Shown here one piece after another: positions 35,676 to 44,451 of a stretch of DNA of 64,000 nucleotides. Source of the DNA: JAFGIN01 sp050301235 (GTDB lineage Bacteria > Fibrobacterota > Chitinivibrionia > Chitinivibrionales > Chitinispirillaceae); NCBI GenBank assembly GCA_050301235.1, contig JBNKZD010000233.1:48988-112987 (forward strand), written 5' to 3'. The first letter of the stretch is position 1, and each line of letters opens with the position of its first letter. A program made the position numbers and the translations under genes. The notes under the pieces were generated by a model. The model was not told where the DNA came from and did no database searches. It worked only from the letters and a program-made list of their open reading frames with translations.

Positions 35676-36875
35676 TTAGTGAACAGCATCGGAATACATG
35701 ATCTCGCAGGCATCTTTGCCAGCTTTGAGCAGTGAAGCCATAGTTTGCATATGGTGTTTTGTGTGCCTGAAGAAATGTTTTAGTCCTGGGCAGAGCCAGT
35801 TGATTTTACCGCTGCCATCCGGTGCATAGAATATGCGGTTTTTTGGGCATTCTCCGTGGCAGGTAAAAAGAAATTCGCAGGATTTGCAACAATTGGGAAG
35901 TGTTGTGCTTTTTGAAATACCGAAACTGCGCTGTTTTGAGGAACTGACCAGTGTGCCTATTGATGTTTGTTTAATATTACCAAGAAGAAAATCCGGTTCA
36001 ACAAAGTGGTCGCATGAATAAACATCTCCATTATGTTCCAGAGCTACACCGAGTCCACATGTCGGTTGAAGAACACAGAGTGTTGAGTATCCACGTACAT
36101 ATGATGCAAGGACACCATCAAAAAATTGTATAAACGTTGTTCCCACATCTCTGTTCACCCATTCATCATAGATTGTCGTAAGGAAATCACCATACATTTC
36201 CGGCTGCACCGAACGTTTTGTAACAGCGATATTTTTTTGTCCGCTGCCATTGCTTTCACGCTCGACAATGGGGATGAACTGTAGGTAATGAGAATCGAGT
36301 TCATCACGAAAAAACTGGTAAACCTCAAGAGCATGAAAACTATTGACAGCGTTAACAGTACAGAGAATGTTAAATTCAACACCGGATCGTTTCATGAGCT
36401 TCGCTGCCTGCACTACGCGGTTGAATACGGAGCGGCCCTGGTGATCTTTACGATAACAATCATGTAATGCCTTTGGACCATCCATACTCAAGCCGACCAG
36501 AAAGTTATTCTTCCGAAAAAATTCACACCACTTTTCATCGACAGTTATTCCGTTTGTTTGTATAGTGTTATGAATTCTGATATCTGAAGAAGACAATTTC
36601 TTCTGTATTGCAATCGCCCGCTCATAAAATGGAATCCCCATCAGTGTAGGTTCGCCTCCCTGCCAGGCAATGGTTATATCGCGGACTGCATGTGTGCGTA
36701 TGGTCTGCCGTATATACCGCTGCAGGATATCCTCTGACATCTGCAATGTGCTGTCCGGATAGAGCGATTTTTTTTTGAGATAAAAGCAGTACTCGCACCG
36801 GCAGTTACAACGTGCACCTGCAGGCTTAGCCATAACATGGAACGCTGGAATTGTGCAGGATAGGTGTTTTGACAT
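35676..36875 (-). CDS. Anaerobic sulfatase-maturating enzyme (radical SAM)
   Basis: 399 residues. The radical SAM cluster motif is C23-x3-C27-x2-C30 (CNCRCEYC), followed by FYLKK and by WQGGEPTLMG. The C-terminal SPASM region has many cysteines (CGLG, YSCDHF, CCKSCEFLFTCHGECPKN). These enzymes convert the active-site cysteine or serine of sulfatases to formylglycine in the cytoplasm before use. A sulfatase with a cysteine-type site is the next gene upstream on the same strand, which strongly supports the assignment. AGGA lies 8 bases before the ATG. The neighbour on the 3' side is the receiver gene, convergent. Confidence 0.92.
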   Translation of the reverse strand: MSKHLSCTIPAFHVMAKPAGARCNCRCEYCFYLKKKSLYPDSTLQMSEDILQRYIRQTIRTHAVRDITIAWQGGEPTLMGIPFYERAIAIQKKLSSSDIRIHNTIQTNGITVDEKWCEFFRKNNFLVGLSMDGPKALHDCYRKDHQGRSVFNRVVQAAKLMKRSGVEFNILCTVNAVNSFHALEVYQFFRDELDSHYLQFIPIVERESNGSGQKNIAVTKRSVQPEMYGDFLTTIYDEWVNRDVGTTFIQFFDGVLASYVRGYSTLCVLQPTCGLGVALEHNGDVYSCDHFVEPDFLLGNIKQTSIGTLVSSSKQRSFGISKSTTLPNCCKSCEFLFTCHGECPKNRIFYAPDGSGKINWLCPGLKHFFRHTKHHMQTMASLLKAGKDACEIMYSDAVH

Positions 36876-36996
36876 GTGTATTCCTGTTGAGAAATTGTGA
36901 ATGTGTTGTGTACAATTCTTCTTTCTGGCATTCTGGTATAGTAATCAACCCTGAACGTAGCGGCTTAGAAAATCGCATCGCTATCTACTTGAGAGA

Positions 36997-37032
36997 ATTC
37001 CCTGGAAAGATGTAGTTATCAATCCAGGGAAT
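36997..37032. promoter_or_regulatory. Inverted repeat between sulfatase and maturase
   Basis: ATTCCCTGG (36997-37005) and CCAGGGAAT (37024-37032) pair perfectly with an 18-base spacer. It lies in the 261-base gap between sulfatase and maturase, about 120 bases upstream of the maturase start. It may be a transcript-end structure or an operator; no T-run follows. Confidence 0.4.
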
Positions 37033-37136
37033 CCATAATCCCGACAGATGTGACACAGAAATAAAAAGATCCCGTTCTCAATACCAGAATTAAATTTATA
37101 AGGATAATGTATGATTGAATGATAATTTTTTTAAAA

Positions 37137-39476
37137 TCAGTCTCTCATCAGCATCCCACGCAGCTCCCGTTCCATATCGTGATACGGTTCACCACTGACA
37201 TCTATGATCACCTGTTTAATGGCTCCGCCTCTGAAAGAAAATGGACTCTGGTAATCGCCTGCAACCGGTTGTCCCACATCTCGGCCAATTGTGAGTGCTT
37301 CACCAAGTCCGAATTTACCTGGCTGCGTAATGATACTTGTTTCGGCTACCTTATTATCATTGATAAAAAGAGCTGCTATTCCTTTGGGACTGCTTCCCTC
37401 TTTTCCTTCAATACTGAAACGAACTCCCACCAGGCAATCTCCCTGTGGAACCGGCACTTCTGCCAAAAGTTTCTGTTCTTTCTCTCCCAGCCAGTTGTAA
37501 ACATAACAGAGTTTGAGATCGTTGTTGATGTAGAGCGCGTGTCCGCCAAAACGACCACCGTGAGAAAAGAGAATACCTCGGGCTTCAGAAGATTGTATGT
37601 TGACATGTGCTGTGATGTTATAGGAACATCCGCGGGTATTGACCGCAACTGCTTCAGGAATTGCTGAAGCATCCGGGAAGTAAACATACCGGGTTCGTGG
37701 TTTTGATGGTTGAGGACGTTGTGCAGTGAGAACTTCTACTGCCGACCGGTCATCAAGTGGAAGCCCCTTATATCGTCCGGCCTGTGCAAACCAGAGACTT
37801 TTCATAAATTCCAGTTTATCAGGATTCTGTTGAGCCAGATTACGCGTTTGATTGCGGTCCTCATCCAAATTGTAAAGTTCCCATTCGTCTTTTTCAAATT
37901 TGCCCCATCCCGAAAGTGGTGCATGTCTTGTATTTGCGTGCCATCCTTTGTACCAGACTCCGCGCGTTCCAAGCATGGTATAAAATTGCATCTCCTTAGC
38001 GGTTTTTACGCTGGGGTCATCAAGAACGCATTTAAAACTGATCCCCTCGATCGGGCTTTGTGTATACCCTTTTACCTGTGATGGTGGTTCCATTTGTAAA
38101 CATTCATATAGGGTCGGCACTATATCAATCGCATGGGCATAATTATGTCTGATTTCACCACGCGCCTTTATCCCCTTTGGCCAGGCAACAATACAGGGGT
38201 CGGCGGTGCCACCTTCATAGCTGCTGTACCGTTTCCACATTTTAAAAGGAGTATTAAAAGCCATAGCCCAACCAGTACAGTAGTGATTATAGGTTTTCTC
38301 CGAACCCAGGACATCCAGGTATTTTAAATTTTCCTCCAGACTGTCGGGAATACCATTAAAGAATTTATTCTCATTGACAGAACCATTTGGACCACCCTCT
38401 CCGCTGGCTCCGTTGTCTGACACTGTGACGATGATAGTGTTCTCTATCTGTCCGGAATTTTCCAGGTATTCAAGGATTCTTCCAATTTGAAAATCGGTGT
38501 AGCTTACAAAACCAGCATATACTTCAGCCATGCGGGAAAACAATTTTTTCTCATCATTTGAAAGAGAGTCCCATGGCTTAACGGTATCCAGATCGGGCCA
38601 GGGTTGTCCATCAGGGCCCTTTACTTCGGTGTTAGGATTGAGCTGGGGCAATTCGGTATTCTGAGGGATAAGTCCCATCTTTTTCTGATTGGAAAGAGTT
38701 ATCTCCCTGAGTTTTTCATACCCCATGTCAAATTGCCCTTTATACTTATCTGCCCACTCTTTTGGTGAGTGGTGCGGGGCATGTCCGGCGCCGGGACAGA
38801 AATAGAGCATCCAGGGTTTTTCCGGTGCGATGACATTGCAGTCCCGTAAACAACGGATTGCCTGATCTGCCAGATCTTTACTGAGGTGATAACCTTCTTT
38901 CGGGGTATACGGAGGTTCATGAGGATGATTGTCGGAAATAAGGTCAGGGTACCATTGATCTGTTTCGCCACCTAAAAATCCATAAAACCTTTCAAATCCA
39001 CGGTTAAGCGGCCAGCGGCATTTTGTGCTGGCCATATTGCACTCCTCTTCTGGTGTCAAGTGCCATTTGCCGATAGCAAAAGTACTCCAGCCTTTTTCGG
39101 AGAGTACTTCCGGGAGCATCGCATTTTCGAATGGTACGCGTCCACAGAAACCGGGAAAGCCACTGCTGGCTTCAGTAATACAGGCCATACCATTACTGGT
39201 AGCGTTACGTCCGGTCATCAGGCAGGAGCGGGTGGGAGAGCAGAGTGCAGTTGTGTGGAACTGGGTAAACCGAACACCCATATCCGCGATTTTTTTCATA
39301 TTAGGGGTCTGGATCGGTCCACCATAGCAATCAAAAGCACCGAATCCGACATCGTCCCACACAATGTAAAGGATATTGGGTGATCCTGGTGGCGCATTGG
39401 GAGCTTCATAGGGAGACCAGTCCGGTTTTGATTCTCGAATATCCAAATTAATCGTTCCATTGAATTGTCTGCTCAT
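37137..39476 (-). CDS. Cysteine-type arylsulfatase with C-terminal beta-sandwich
   Basis: 779 residues. It hydrolyses sulfate esters. The active-site motif is CSPTRSCLMTGR with Cys79 as the formylglycine precursor. Other marks are ILYIVWDDVGFGAFDCYGG with the metal ligands near 35, GKWHL near 140 and VSDNGASGEGGP near 355. The long form with a C-terminal ~180-residue jelly-roll-like domain (LFSHGGRFGGHALY, ALFINDNKVAET) fits the large arylsulfatases. No signal peptide is visible at the N-terminus (MSRQFNGTINLDIRESKPD), so it may be cytoplasmic. AAGGAG lies 6 bases before the ATG. Its maturase follows on the same strand. Confidence 0.9.
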   Translation of the reverse strand: MSRQFNGTINLDIRESKPDWSPYEAPNAPPGSPNILYIVWDDVGFGAFDCYGGPIQTPNMKKIADMGVRFTQFHTTALCSPTRSCLMTGRNATSNGMACITEASSGFPGFCGRVPFENAMLPEVLSEKGWSTFAIGKWHLTPEEECNMASTKCRWPLNRGFERFYGFLGGETDQWYPDLISDNHPHEPPYTPKEGYHLSKDLADQAIRCLRDCNVIAPEKPWMLYFCPGAGHAPHHSPKEWADKYKGQFDMGYEKLREITLSNQKKMGLIPQNTELPQLNPNTEVKGPDGQPWPDLDTVKPWDSLSNDEKKLFSRMAEVYAGFVSYTDFQIGRILEYLENSGQIENTIIVTVSDNGASGEGGPNGSVNENKFFNGIPDSLEENLKYLDVLGSEKTYNHYCTGWAMAFNTPFKMWKRYSSYEGGTADPCIVAWPKGIKARGEIRHNYAHAIDIVPTLYECLQMEPPSQVKGYTQSPIEGISFKCVLDDPSVKTAKEMQFYTMLGTRGVWYKGWHANTRHAPLSGWGKFEKDEWELYNLDEDRNQTRNLAQQNPDKLEFMKSLWFAQAGRYKGLPLDDRSAVEVLTAQRPQPSKPRTRYVYFPDASAIPEAVAVNTRGCSYNITAHVNIQSSEARGILFSHGGRFGGHALYINNDLKLCYVYNWLGEKEQKLLAEVPVPQGDCLVGVRFSIEGKEGSSPKGIAALFINDNKVAETSIITQPGKFGLGEALTIGRDVGQPVAGDYQSPFSFRGGAIKQVIIDVSGEPYHDMERELRGMLMRD

Positions 39477-39610
39477 GAAGATCTCCTTTTCTGGGGATGT
39501 GTGTTGTTGACGTGTGAAGATAGATCATTGTTTAAAATGAAAGTAGAAATAGGTAGCAAACAATATACTCAGGATTTCTAACAATGAGATTGGCTAATGG
39601 TTAAGTGTAT

Positions 39611-40236
39611 TCAGCCTGCGGACTGGTTAGTGTACATAAATGAAGATGTTGCTGCCTGCCTGATAGCATCCTCTTCATTCATTACAGAAGATGTCTTTTC
39701 AGAAATACCAGTTAGAAGCGAAGTGACAGACATACTGTGTTCTTCGAGTTCATTTACTCCTGGCAGTAATATCGTAAAAGAAGTTCCCTGGTGAGGTTTC
39801 GATTCGACAGAAATGCTGCCCTGATGTTTTTAACAATATGCAGACCAAGTCCGGTACCATTCTGTTTTGTTCTAAAAAAAGGAATTGAATACACGCGTTC
39901 AATTATATCGATCCCAATTCCTGCTCCTTTGTCCTTTACTGAAATTTTAACACTTTTGCAATCCTGACAATTCGAGCAATAAACGTCAATTCTACCATCA
40001 TTTGACATTATCTGCCGTGCATTGATAAATAGATTCATAAATAACTGAATAAATTTGAATTTATCAATTTTTACAGGCCATAGATTATTATCAGATTGGA
40101 TACTGAATTTGATAAACGTACCCTTCAGCACAAGAGCTACTGATCCCTGAATGATTTCGGGGATTTGGTACGTTACGACATTAAGCTCGCTTTCTTTTGT
40201 GTATATTGACAGTTGTATATTTGGGTTCATCGCCAC
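39611..40236 (-). pseudogene. Frameshifted histidine kinase C-terminal fragment
   Basis: The ATPase domain is recognisable: FIQLFMNLFINARQIM as a degenerate N box, DKGAGIGIDI, and FRTKQNGTGLGLHIVKN. In this frame the family resemblance stops there. One base later, in the next frame, it resumes with HQGSISVESKPHQGTSF and ILLPGV and continues to a stop near 39611. The break falls at the five-base T-run 39827-39831. An in-frame stop also lies upstream at 40294-40296, and no histidine-phosphotransfer domain is seen. A decayed gene is most likely; a sequencing error in the homopolymer could explain the frameshift but not the missing N-terminal half. Confidence 0.7.
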
Positions 40237-40305
40237 CGATAGTGCTTTTTTGCAAAGCGAAACATACCACTGATAATTGTTCAGATCAATATTTCAATAT
40301 ACAAA

Positions 40306-40785
40306 AGAAGTAATAAATGTTGCCGAAAACGGGCAATGTGTTTTTGAAAAAGATTCCGTACCAAACTGAATAAACTGCATGCAGAACACACTGTAAATGT
40401 TGTTGGAAGGTAATGTATGTAATTGAGTATCTGAATTGTTTCCGATTAATTTTGACCCGGATAAACCAGCAAAACATATCCAACAGCCTGTTTCTGGATA
40501 GTACACGGAAAATCACCGATTCAGAACGAAATTGTCACCAGCTATAAATGAAATCAATTATACCAAAGGTAGTTACAATTGTCAAAGAAAATATGGAATG
40601 ACATTCAAAATAGTGTTACCAGAAAATGGTAACAGAAAACGACTCAATGCGCCACCATTTAAAGAAATTTTTATTATATTAAAAGTAATTGTCACCTGGA
40701 AATATGAAGCTAATTAATTAATAAAGTAAAATTTATCGATAAAAACAGCACTGTGATATTGAATTCTTTTTTAAAAGGAGTCACG
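40306..40785. other. Intergenic, probable decayed kinase upstream part and promoter region
   Basis: Minus-strand frames here (40294-40516) are in frame with the kinase remnant but separated from it by a stop, and have no clear domain. The rest is AT-rich. An AAAGGAG ribosome-binding site for the next gene lies near 40773. Confidence 0.4.
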
Positions 40786-41613
40786 ATGAGACAGACAAGA
40801 TTTATATCTCAGTTCTTTTATATTCATATGTTACAAGTAATTGCATGGGCTGTGCCACCTTTTCTCTGGTACGGGACCTACAGTGTGGAGAACTATATAG
40901 GGAACGGCTGTCCCTGTGATACAATAGTGATAAATGGCCAAATAGGAGTTATTTGTCCTCATCTGGACTATGCGCATGAAGAAGCTGCTGCATTCAGTAA
41001 TGCTATAGTCAGCTTAGGAATCAGTAATAGTAACTACTGTTATAACAGGCAGGATGATGCTGTTACAGCTGTCCGATGGACTGGAACAAGTGCAGAAATA
41101 AACTATGTTGATTTTCTTTTTTACAGCGGGCATGGAAACGGATTCGGTCCTCATATAGGTTGTACTTCCACCTATACGGTAACCTGTTACGATATCAGTT
41201 TTCATGGGCCAGACGGTTATCTAAAGTGGGTTCAGGGATCTGCGTGCTTATGGTTTTGTTATCCGGAGCGTGCAGGCGGTGTTGATGAGTTTACAAGATG
41301 GAGTGACAGTTTTCAGGGTGTGCATACAGTTCAGGGGCATCGTGCGGGTACATATGAACTTGAAAACCCACAACCCTTGTTTAATGACTTCTGGAATGAT
41401 TGGGTTACTGCAGGCGAGTCGATAGATGAAGCCTGGAAATCTGCACAGGTCGAGTTTATTTATGCTAACGGTGCTCATCCCGGGCTTCAGCCGGCAACAA
41501 TGGCTGCCACTTCGGATTATGCTGAAGAAACATGGGCTTCCGCCGTGGATGATCCTGCTCCTAATGGTGCCCAGTGGTTATCATGGAGAACTGTCGGTAC
41601 TCCTGAATACTGA
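40786..41613 (+). CDS. Secreted DUF6345-like protein with caspase-fold features
   Basis: About 275 residues from the ATG at 40786, supported by AAAGGAG 6 bases upstream. The first ~25 residues are hydrophobic (MLQVIAWAVPPFLWYG), a likely signal or anchor. A histidine in VDFLFYSGHGNG (His116) and a cysteine in VQGSACLWF (Cys154) come at the ends of neighbouring predicted strands, the layout of a clan CD peptidase dyad such as caspases and gingipains. The C-terminus has ESIDEAWKSAQV, also usual in DUF6345-like proteins. Protease activity is inferred only. It is probably co-expressed with the next gene (49-base gap). Confidence 0.65.
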   Translation: MRQTRFISQFFYIHMLQVIAWAVPPFLWYGTYSVENYIGNGCPCDTIVINGQIGVICPHLDYAHEEAAAFSNAIVSLGISNSNYCYNRQDDAVTAVRWTGTSAEINYVDFLFYSGHGNGFGPHIGCTSTYTVTCYDISFHGPDGYLKWVQGSACLWFCYPERAGGVDEFTRWSDSFQGVHTVQGHRAGTYELENPQPLFNDFWNDWVTAGESIDEAWKSAQVEFIYANGAHPGLQPATMAATSDYAEETWASAVDDPAPNGAQWLSWRTVGTPEY

Positions 41614-41662
41614 TAACTGGATAGCCTGTTAAAAATTTTCAAAAGGAATAAAGGGGTTTACA

Positions 41663-42610
41663 ATGAAAACTATTTTATATGCTGGTATATTGACAATTAG
41701 TGTCATTAAGGGAGCCATCATCGCTGCGGAATTACAGATTTCGGCAAAAGCACAGGAATACATTGCATTGTCAATTACAAACAGTGTTGCAAAATCATCC
41801 AACCTTTCCAGTCCTGCTCTTACAGGTATAGAAAAAATTGATGGAAGACCGGTTGTTTTTGAAGTTGTCAGGGCAACCAGAAATGATAGCCTGATGAGAT
41901 ACTTATCAAGAAATGTACGACTTCCGGGAAATGTTGTTTTCAATTCACTTAAAGGTGCCTACACTTATAGCAATGCCGCATTGCAGAATGTTCCACTAAA
42001 GTCAACAAATGTACTGGCGCTGGACAATCTTAAAATCAAAGCAAAAAGAACACTCGAACAATTAATTGGTACTGTGCAGGTAAACCATTTTGTCTTTGCC
42101 AATGAAGAGACTGATTATGTTAAGATAAGTGATACCACTGAGGAGAAAATTTTGAGAAAAACATACCGGTTCACTCGCAAATTAAATGGAAGGCACATTC
42201 TGGACAACACCTCATTTGTTCGCATCTCTTTTTCTGCTGATCAGGAGTTGTGCGGTTTTGAAATTGTTAATCCGGAGATCAAACCGGTAAGAAATGTTGA
42301 ACGGCTGATCAAAACAGATGCAACATTTAGCCGCCTGGAAGCATATGCTGTTGAAAAAAGTACTGTTAATAAAAATGGCCCGGAAGGGCTGGAAAAAATT
42401 GGCATCACATTAATAACTGCAGAAAATGGTCTAGATACCTATATATCAAAAAAAACAGGGGATAAAACACTCCTCATTCCGGGAACCTCTTTCTATTCAG
42501 ATTACAAGCTTGAAAATGGTGAACATTTTAAGAACTGGTCACATTTCTGTCTTGATGCCGATTATGTTCCGAATATTGATAAAGACTTTATCGAAAGCAG
42601 TAGCAGATAG
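41663..42610 (+). CDS. Secreted hypothetical protein
   Basis: 315 residues with a signal peptide (MKTILYAGILTISVIKGAIIAA). No domain recognised. Residues ~130-240 are rich in beta strands (YVKISDTTEEKILRKTYRF, then SFVRISFSADQEL). The C-terminus ends in DADYVPNIDKDF. AAAGGGG lies 6 bases before the ATG. It follows the DUF6345-like gene and is likely its partner, perhaps substrate, inhibitor or pro-domain-like factor; this is inference from order only. Confidence 0.6.
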   Translation: MKTILYAGILTISVIKGAIIAAELQISAKAQEYIALSITNSVAKSSNLSSPALTGIEKIDGRPVVFEVVRATRNDSLMRYLSRNVRLPGNVVFNSLKGAYTYSNAALQNVPLKSTNVLALDNLKIKAKRTLEQLIGTVQVNHFVFANEETDYVKISDTTEEKILRKTYRFTRKLNGRHILDNTSFVRISFSADQELCGFEIVNPEIKPVRNVERLIKTDATFSRLEAYAVEKSTVNKNGPEGLEKIGITLITAENGLDTYISKKTGDKTLLIPGTSFYSDYKLENGEHFKNWSHFCLDADYVPNIDKDFIESSSR

Positions 42611-42765
42611 AATTATTGAAGCGGTATAGAAGTTCTTCGGGAGCTTCTGTATCCGTTTAAAAGAATTCGTCTTCATTGTGTTACCATATTAAGCTAGCAC
42701 TTTTTACTATCATTATATTGTATACCTGAAAAACTTCATTTAAATTATCTCCAGCGAGGTTGCTT

Positions 42766-43596
42766 ATGATAAATATTTATGGGTATACTGATTACAGAAA
42801 GTATCTGCTGGATTTTATCGCAGCTAAAAAATTACAGAATACAAAGTATTCCTGTAGAATGTTATCGCTGCGGCTGGGCATAAGTGCAGCAACACTGGTG
42901 CGTATTTTAAATGGTAAAAGAAATCTCAGTAAAACACTTTTGCCGGTTTTTATCAACTATCTGAAACTACCTGCAGATGCCGCGGATTATTTTTCCCTCA
43001 TGGTTCAGCTGGCACAGGTTAAAGACCTGGATGAAAAAAACAGATTATATCAGGATATCCTCGACCTCAGGAGTCGACGGATTAAAAAAATGAATCAAAA
43101 ACAGCATTCTCTTTTTGAAAAATGGTATCTGCTGGCATTGCGGGAAATAATCGATATAAAAGGTACAGTAGACAATTATAAAAGTATAGCAGATCACTTG
43201 CGGCCATCGGTGCCAGTAAAAGAGATCAAAAAAGATATCACAATGCTCAAAAACCGCGGGATCATCGCTGATGATGGAAACGGACGATTGTATGCGACCG
43301 ACAAACTCCTTTCAACGGGCGAAACCTGGGAAAATGTAGTGATCCGGAAATACCAGAGTGATATGATCCGTCTGGCCGACAATGCACTTCTCAGATATCC
43401 AAAGGGGGAACGTGATATCTCAACCATGACTGTAGGTTTCTGTCCCGATGATATCATTAAAGTAAAAGAGATTCTGAAACGGACACGTCAGGAGATAATG
43501 GCGCTTGCTGAAGATGCGAAAAACAGAGAGTTTGTTTATCAGATAAACATTCAGGTTTTTCCATTGAGTAATTCACTGTTGAAAGGTCAAAATTAA
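42766..43596 (+). CDS. TIGR02147 family protein
   Basis: About 276 residues from the ATG at 42766; AGCGAGG lies 6 bases upstream and a TTG two codons earlier is less likely. The start INIYGYTDYRKYLLDFIAAKK and the helix-turn-helix-like segment LSLRLGISAATLVRILNGKRNLS near residue 32 fit TIGR02147, a family named from Fibrobacter succinogenes paralogues. The later ISTMTVGFCPDDIIKVKEI and QINIQVFPLS also fit. The role is probably regulatory, but no target is known. It overlaps the following lipoprotein gene by one base, suggesting a linked pair. Confidence 0.85.
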   Translation: MINIYGYTDYRKYLLDFIAAKKLQNTKYSCRMLSLRLGISAATLVRILNGKRNLSKTLLPVFINYLKLPADAADYFSLMVQLAQVKDLDEKNRLYQDILDLRSRRIKKMNQKQHSLFEKWYLLALREIIDIKGTVDNYKSIADHLRPSVPVKEIKKDITMLKNRGIIADDGNGRLYATDKLLSTGETWENVVIRKYQSDMIRLADNALLRYPKGERDISTMTVGFCPDDIIKVKEILKRTRQEIMALAEDAKNREFVYQINIQVFPLSNSLLKGQN

Positions 43597-44279
43597 TGGG
43601 TGTCATTTTCAACAGATTTACTTATACTGCGTTTATTACCTCTCTTTTTTTTCAGTTTTTATCCTGTAATTCACTACAATACGCAGGTGGTGTTGAAACC
43701 ACCAATGGAGTTACTGTCGCATTGAAACAAAATCAGATACGGGGGACTGCCCCGGCTGGTTCACGAATTGTGCTTTGCGATACATCATATGCAGTATATA
43801 AAACGTTCGAACCGTTTACAGAATTATTTATTATTGCAACCTATGCTGATGATGCTGGTAATTTTAAAATTGATTCACTGCCTGATGGGTTTTATAATCT
43901 CACGGCAAGAAATGTTAATGCTGACAGTGGTACAATAATTCCCAATATCAGGATTAACCGATTGAATTCAAGAGAAATACGAAAATCATCCGATTATACA
44001 GCGCTTGGTTCAATCACAGGCAGGGTGTATATAGACTCTCAGAGCGTCAGTTTTGCTGTAATATCTGTTATGGGAACGGAATTGAACGACACCGCAGATA
44101 GTCAGGGCAAGTACACTATCGAAAAGGTGCCTCAAGGTGTTTATACAATAACAGGATCTTTTTGCAGAATAATGAAACCGGATTCAATTGAGTACTATTT
44201 GTCGAACATTGACAACATTACTGTACCGGAAAATGTCAATACCACCAATGTGAATCTGAATCTTGAACGGGTACATTGA
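43596..44279 (+). CDS. Lipoprotein with carboxypeptidase-regulatory-like domains
   Basis: 227 residues. The signal peptide ends in FLSC (Cys24). Two Ig-like carboxypeptidase-regulatory-type repeats follow, visible as DDAGNFKIDSLPDGFYNLTA near residue 88 and DSQGKYTIEKVPQGVYTI near 168. The ATG overlaps the TIGR02147 stop by one base. A surface or periplasmic role paired with the upstream regulator is inferred. Confidence 0.75.
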   Translation: MGVIFNRFTYTAFITSLFFQFLSCNSLQYAGGVETTNGVTVALKQNQIRGTAPAGSRIVLCDTSYAVYKTFEPFTELFIIATYADDAGNFKIDSLPDGFYNLTARNVNADSGTIIPNIRINRLNSREIRKSSDYTALGSITGRVYIDSQSVSFAVISVMGTELNDTADSQGKYTIEKVPQGVYTITGSFCRIMKPDSIEYYLSNIDNITVPENVNTTNVNLNLERVH

Positions 44280-44451
44280 TAGTTATATTTGAGTGAATAT
44301 CCGAAGAACGAATAATCAATCACATGTTTAATGTAACTATTTGACTCGGAATGAGGAGGAGACAAAAAAATTCAGATTTTTTCACCTGTTACCCATCATG
44401 CATCAAATGGAAGAATCCCGATAACTGTTTCGGGGTAGCCAGTGCTTAATT

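Noticed and set aside
37119..37667. 182-codon plus-strand open frame inside the sulfatase gene
   Set aside because: It is antisense to the well-supported sulfatase and shows no family.
40532..40717. 61-codon open frame upstream of the DUF6345-like gene
   Set aside because: Low-complexity, no ribosome-binding site and no resemblance to a family.
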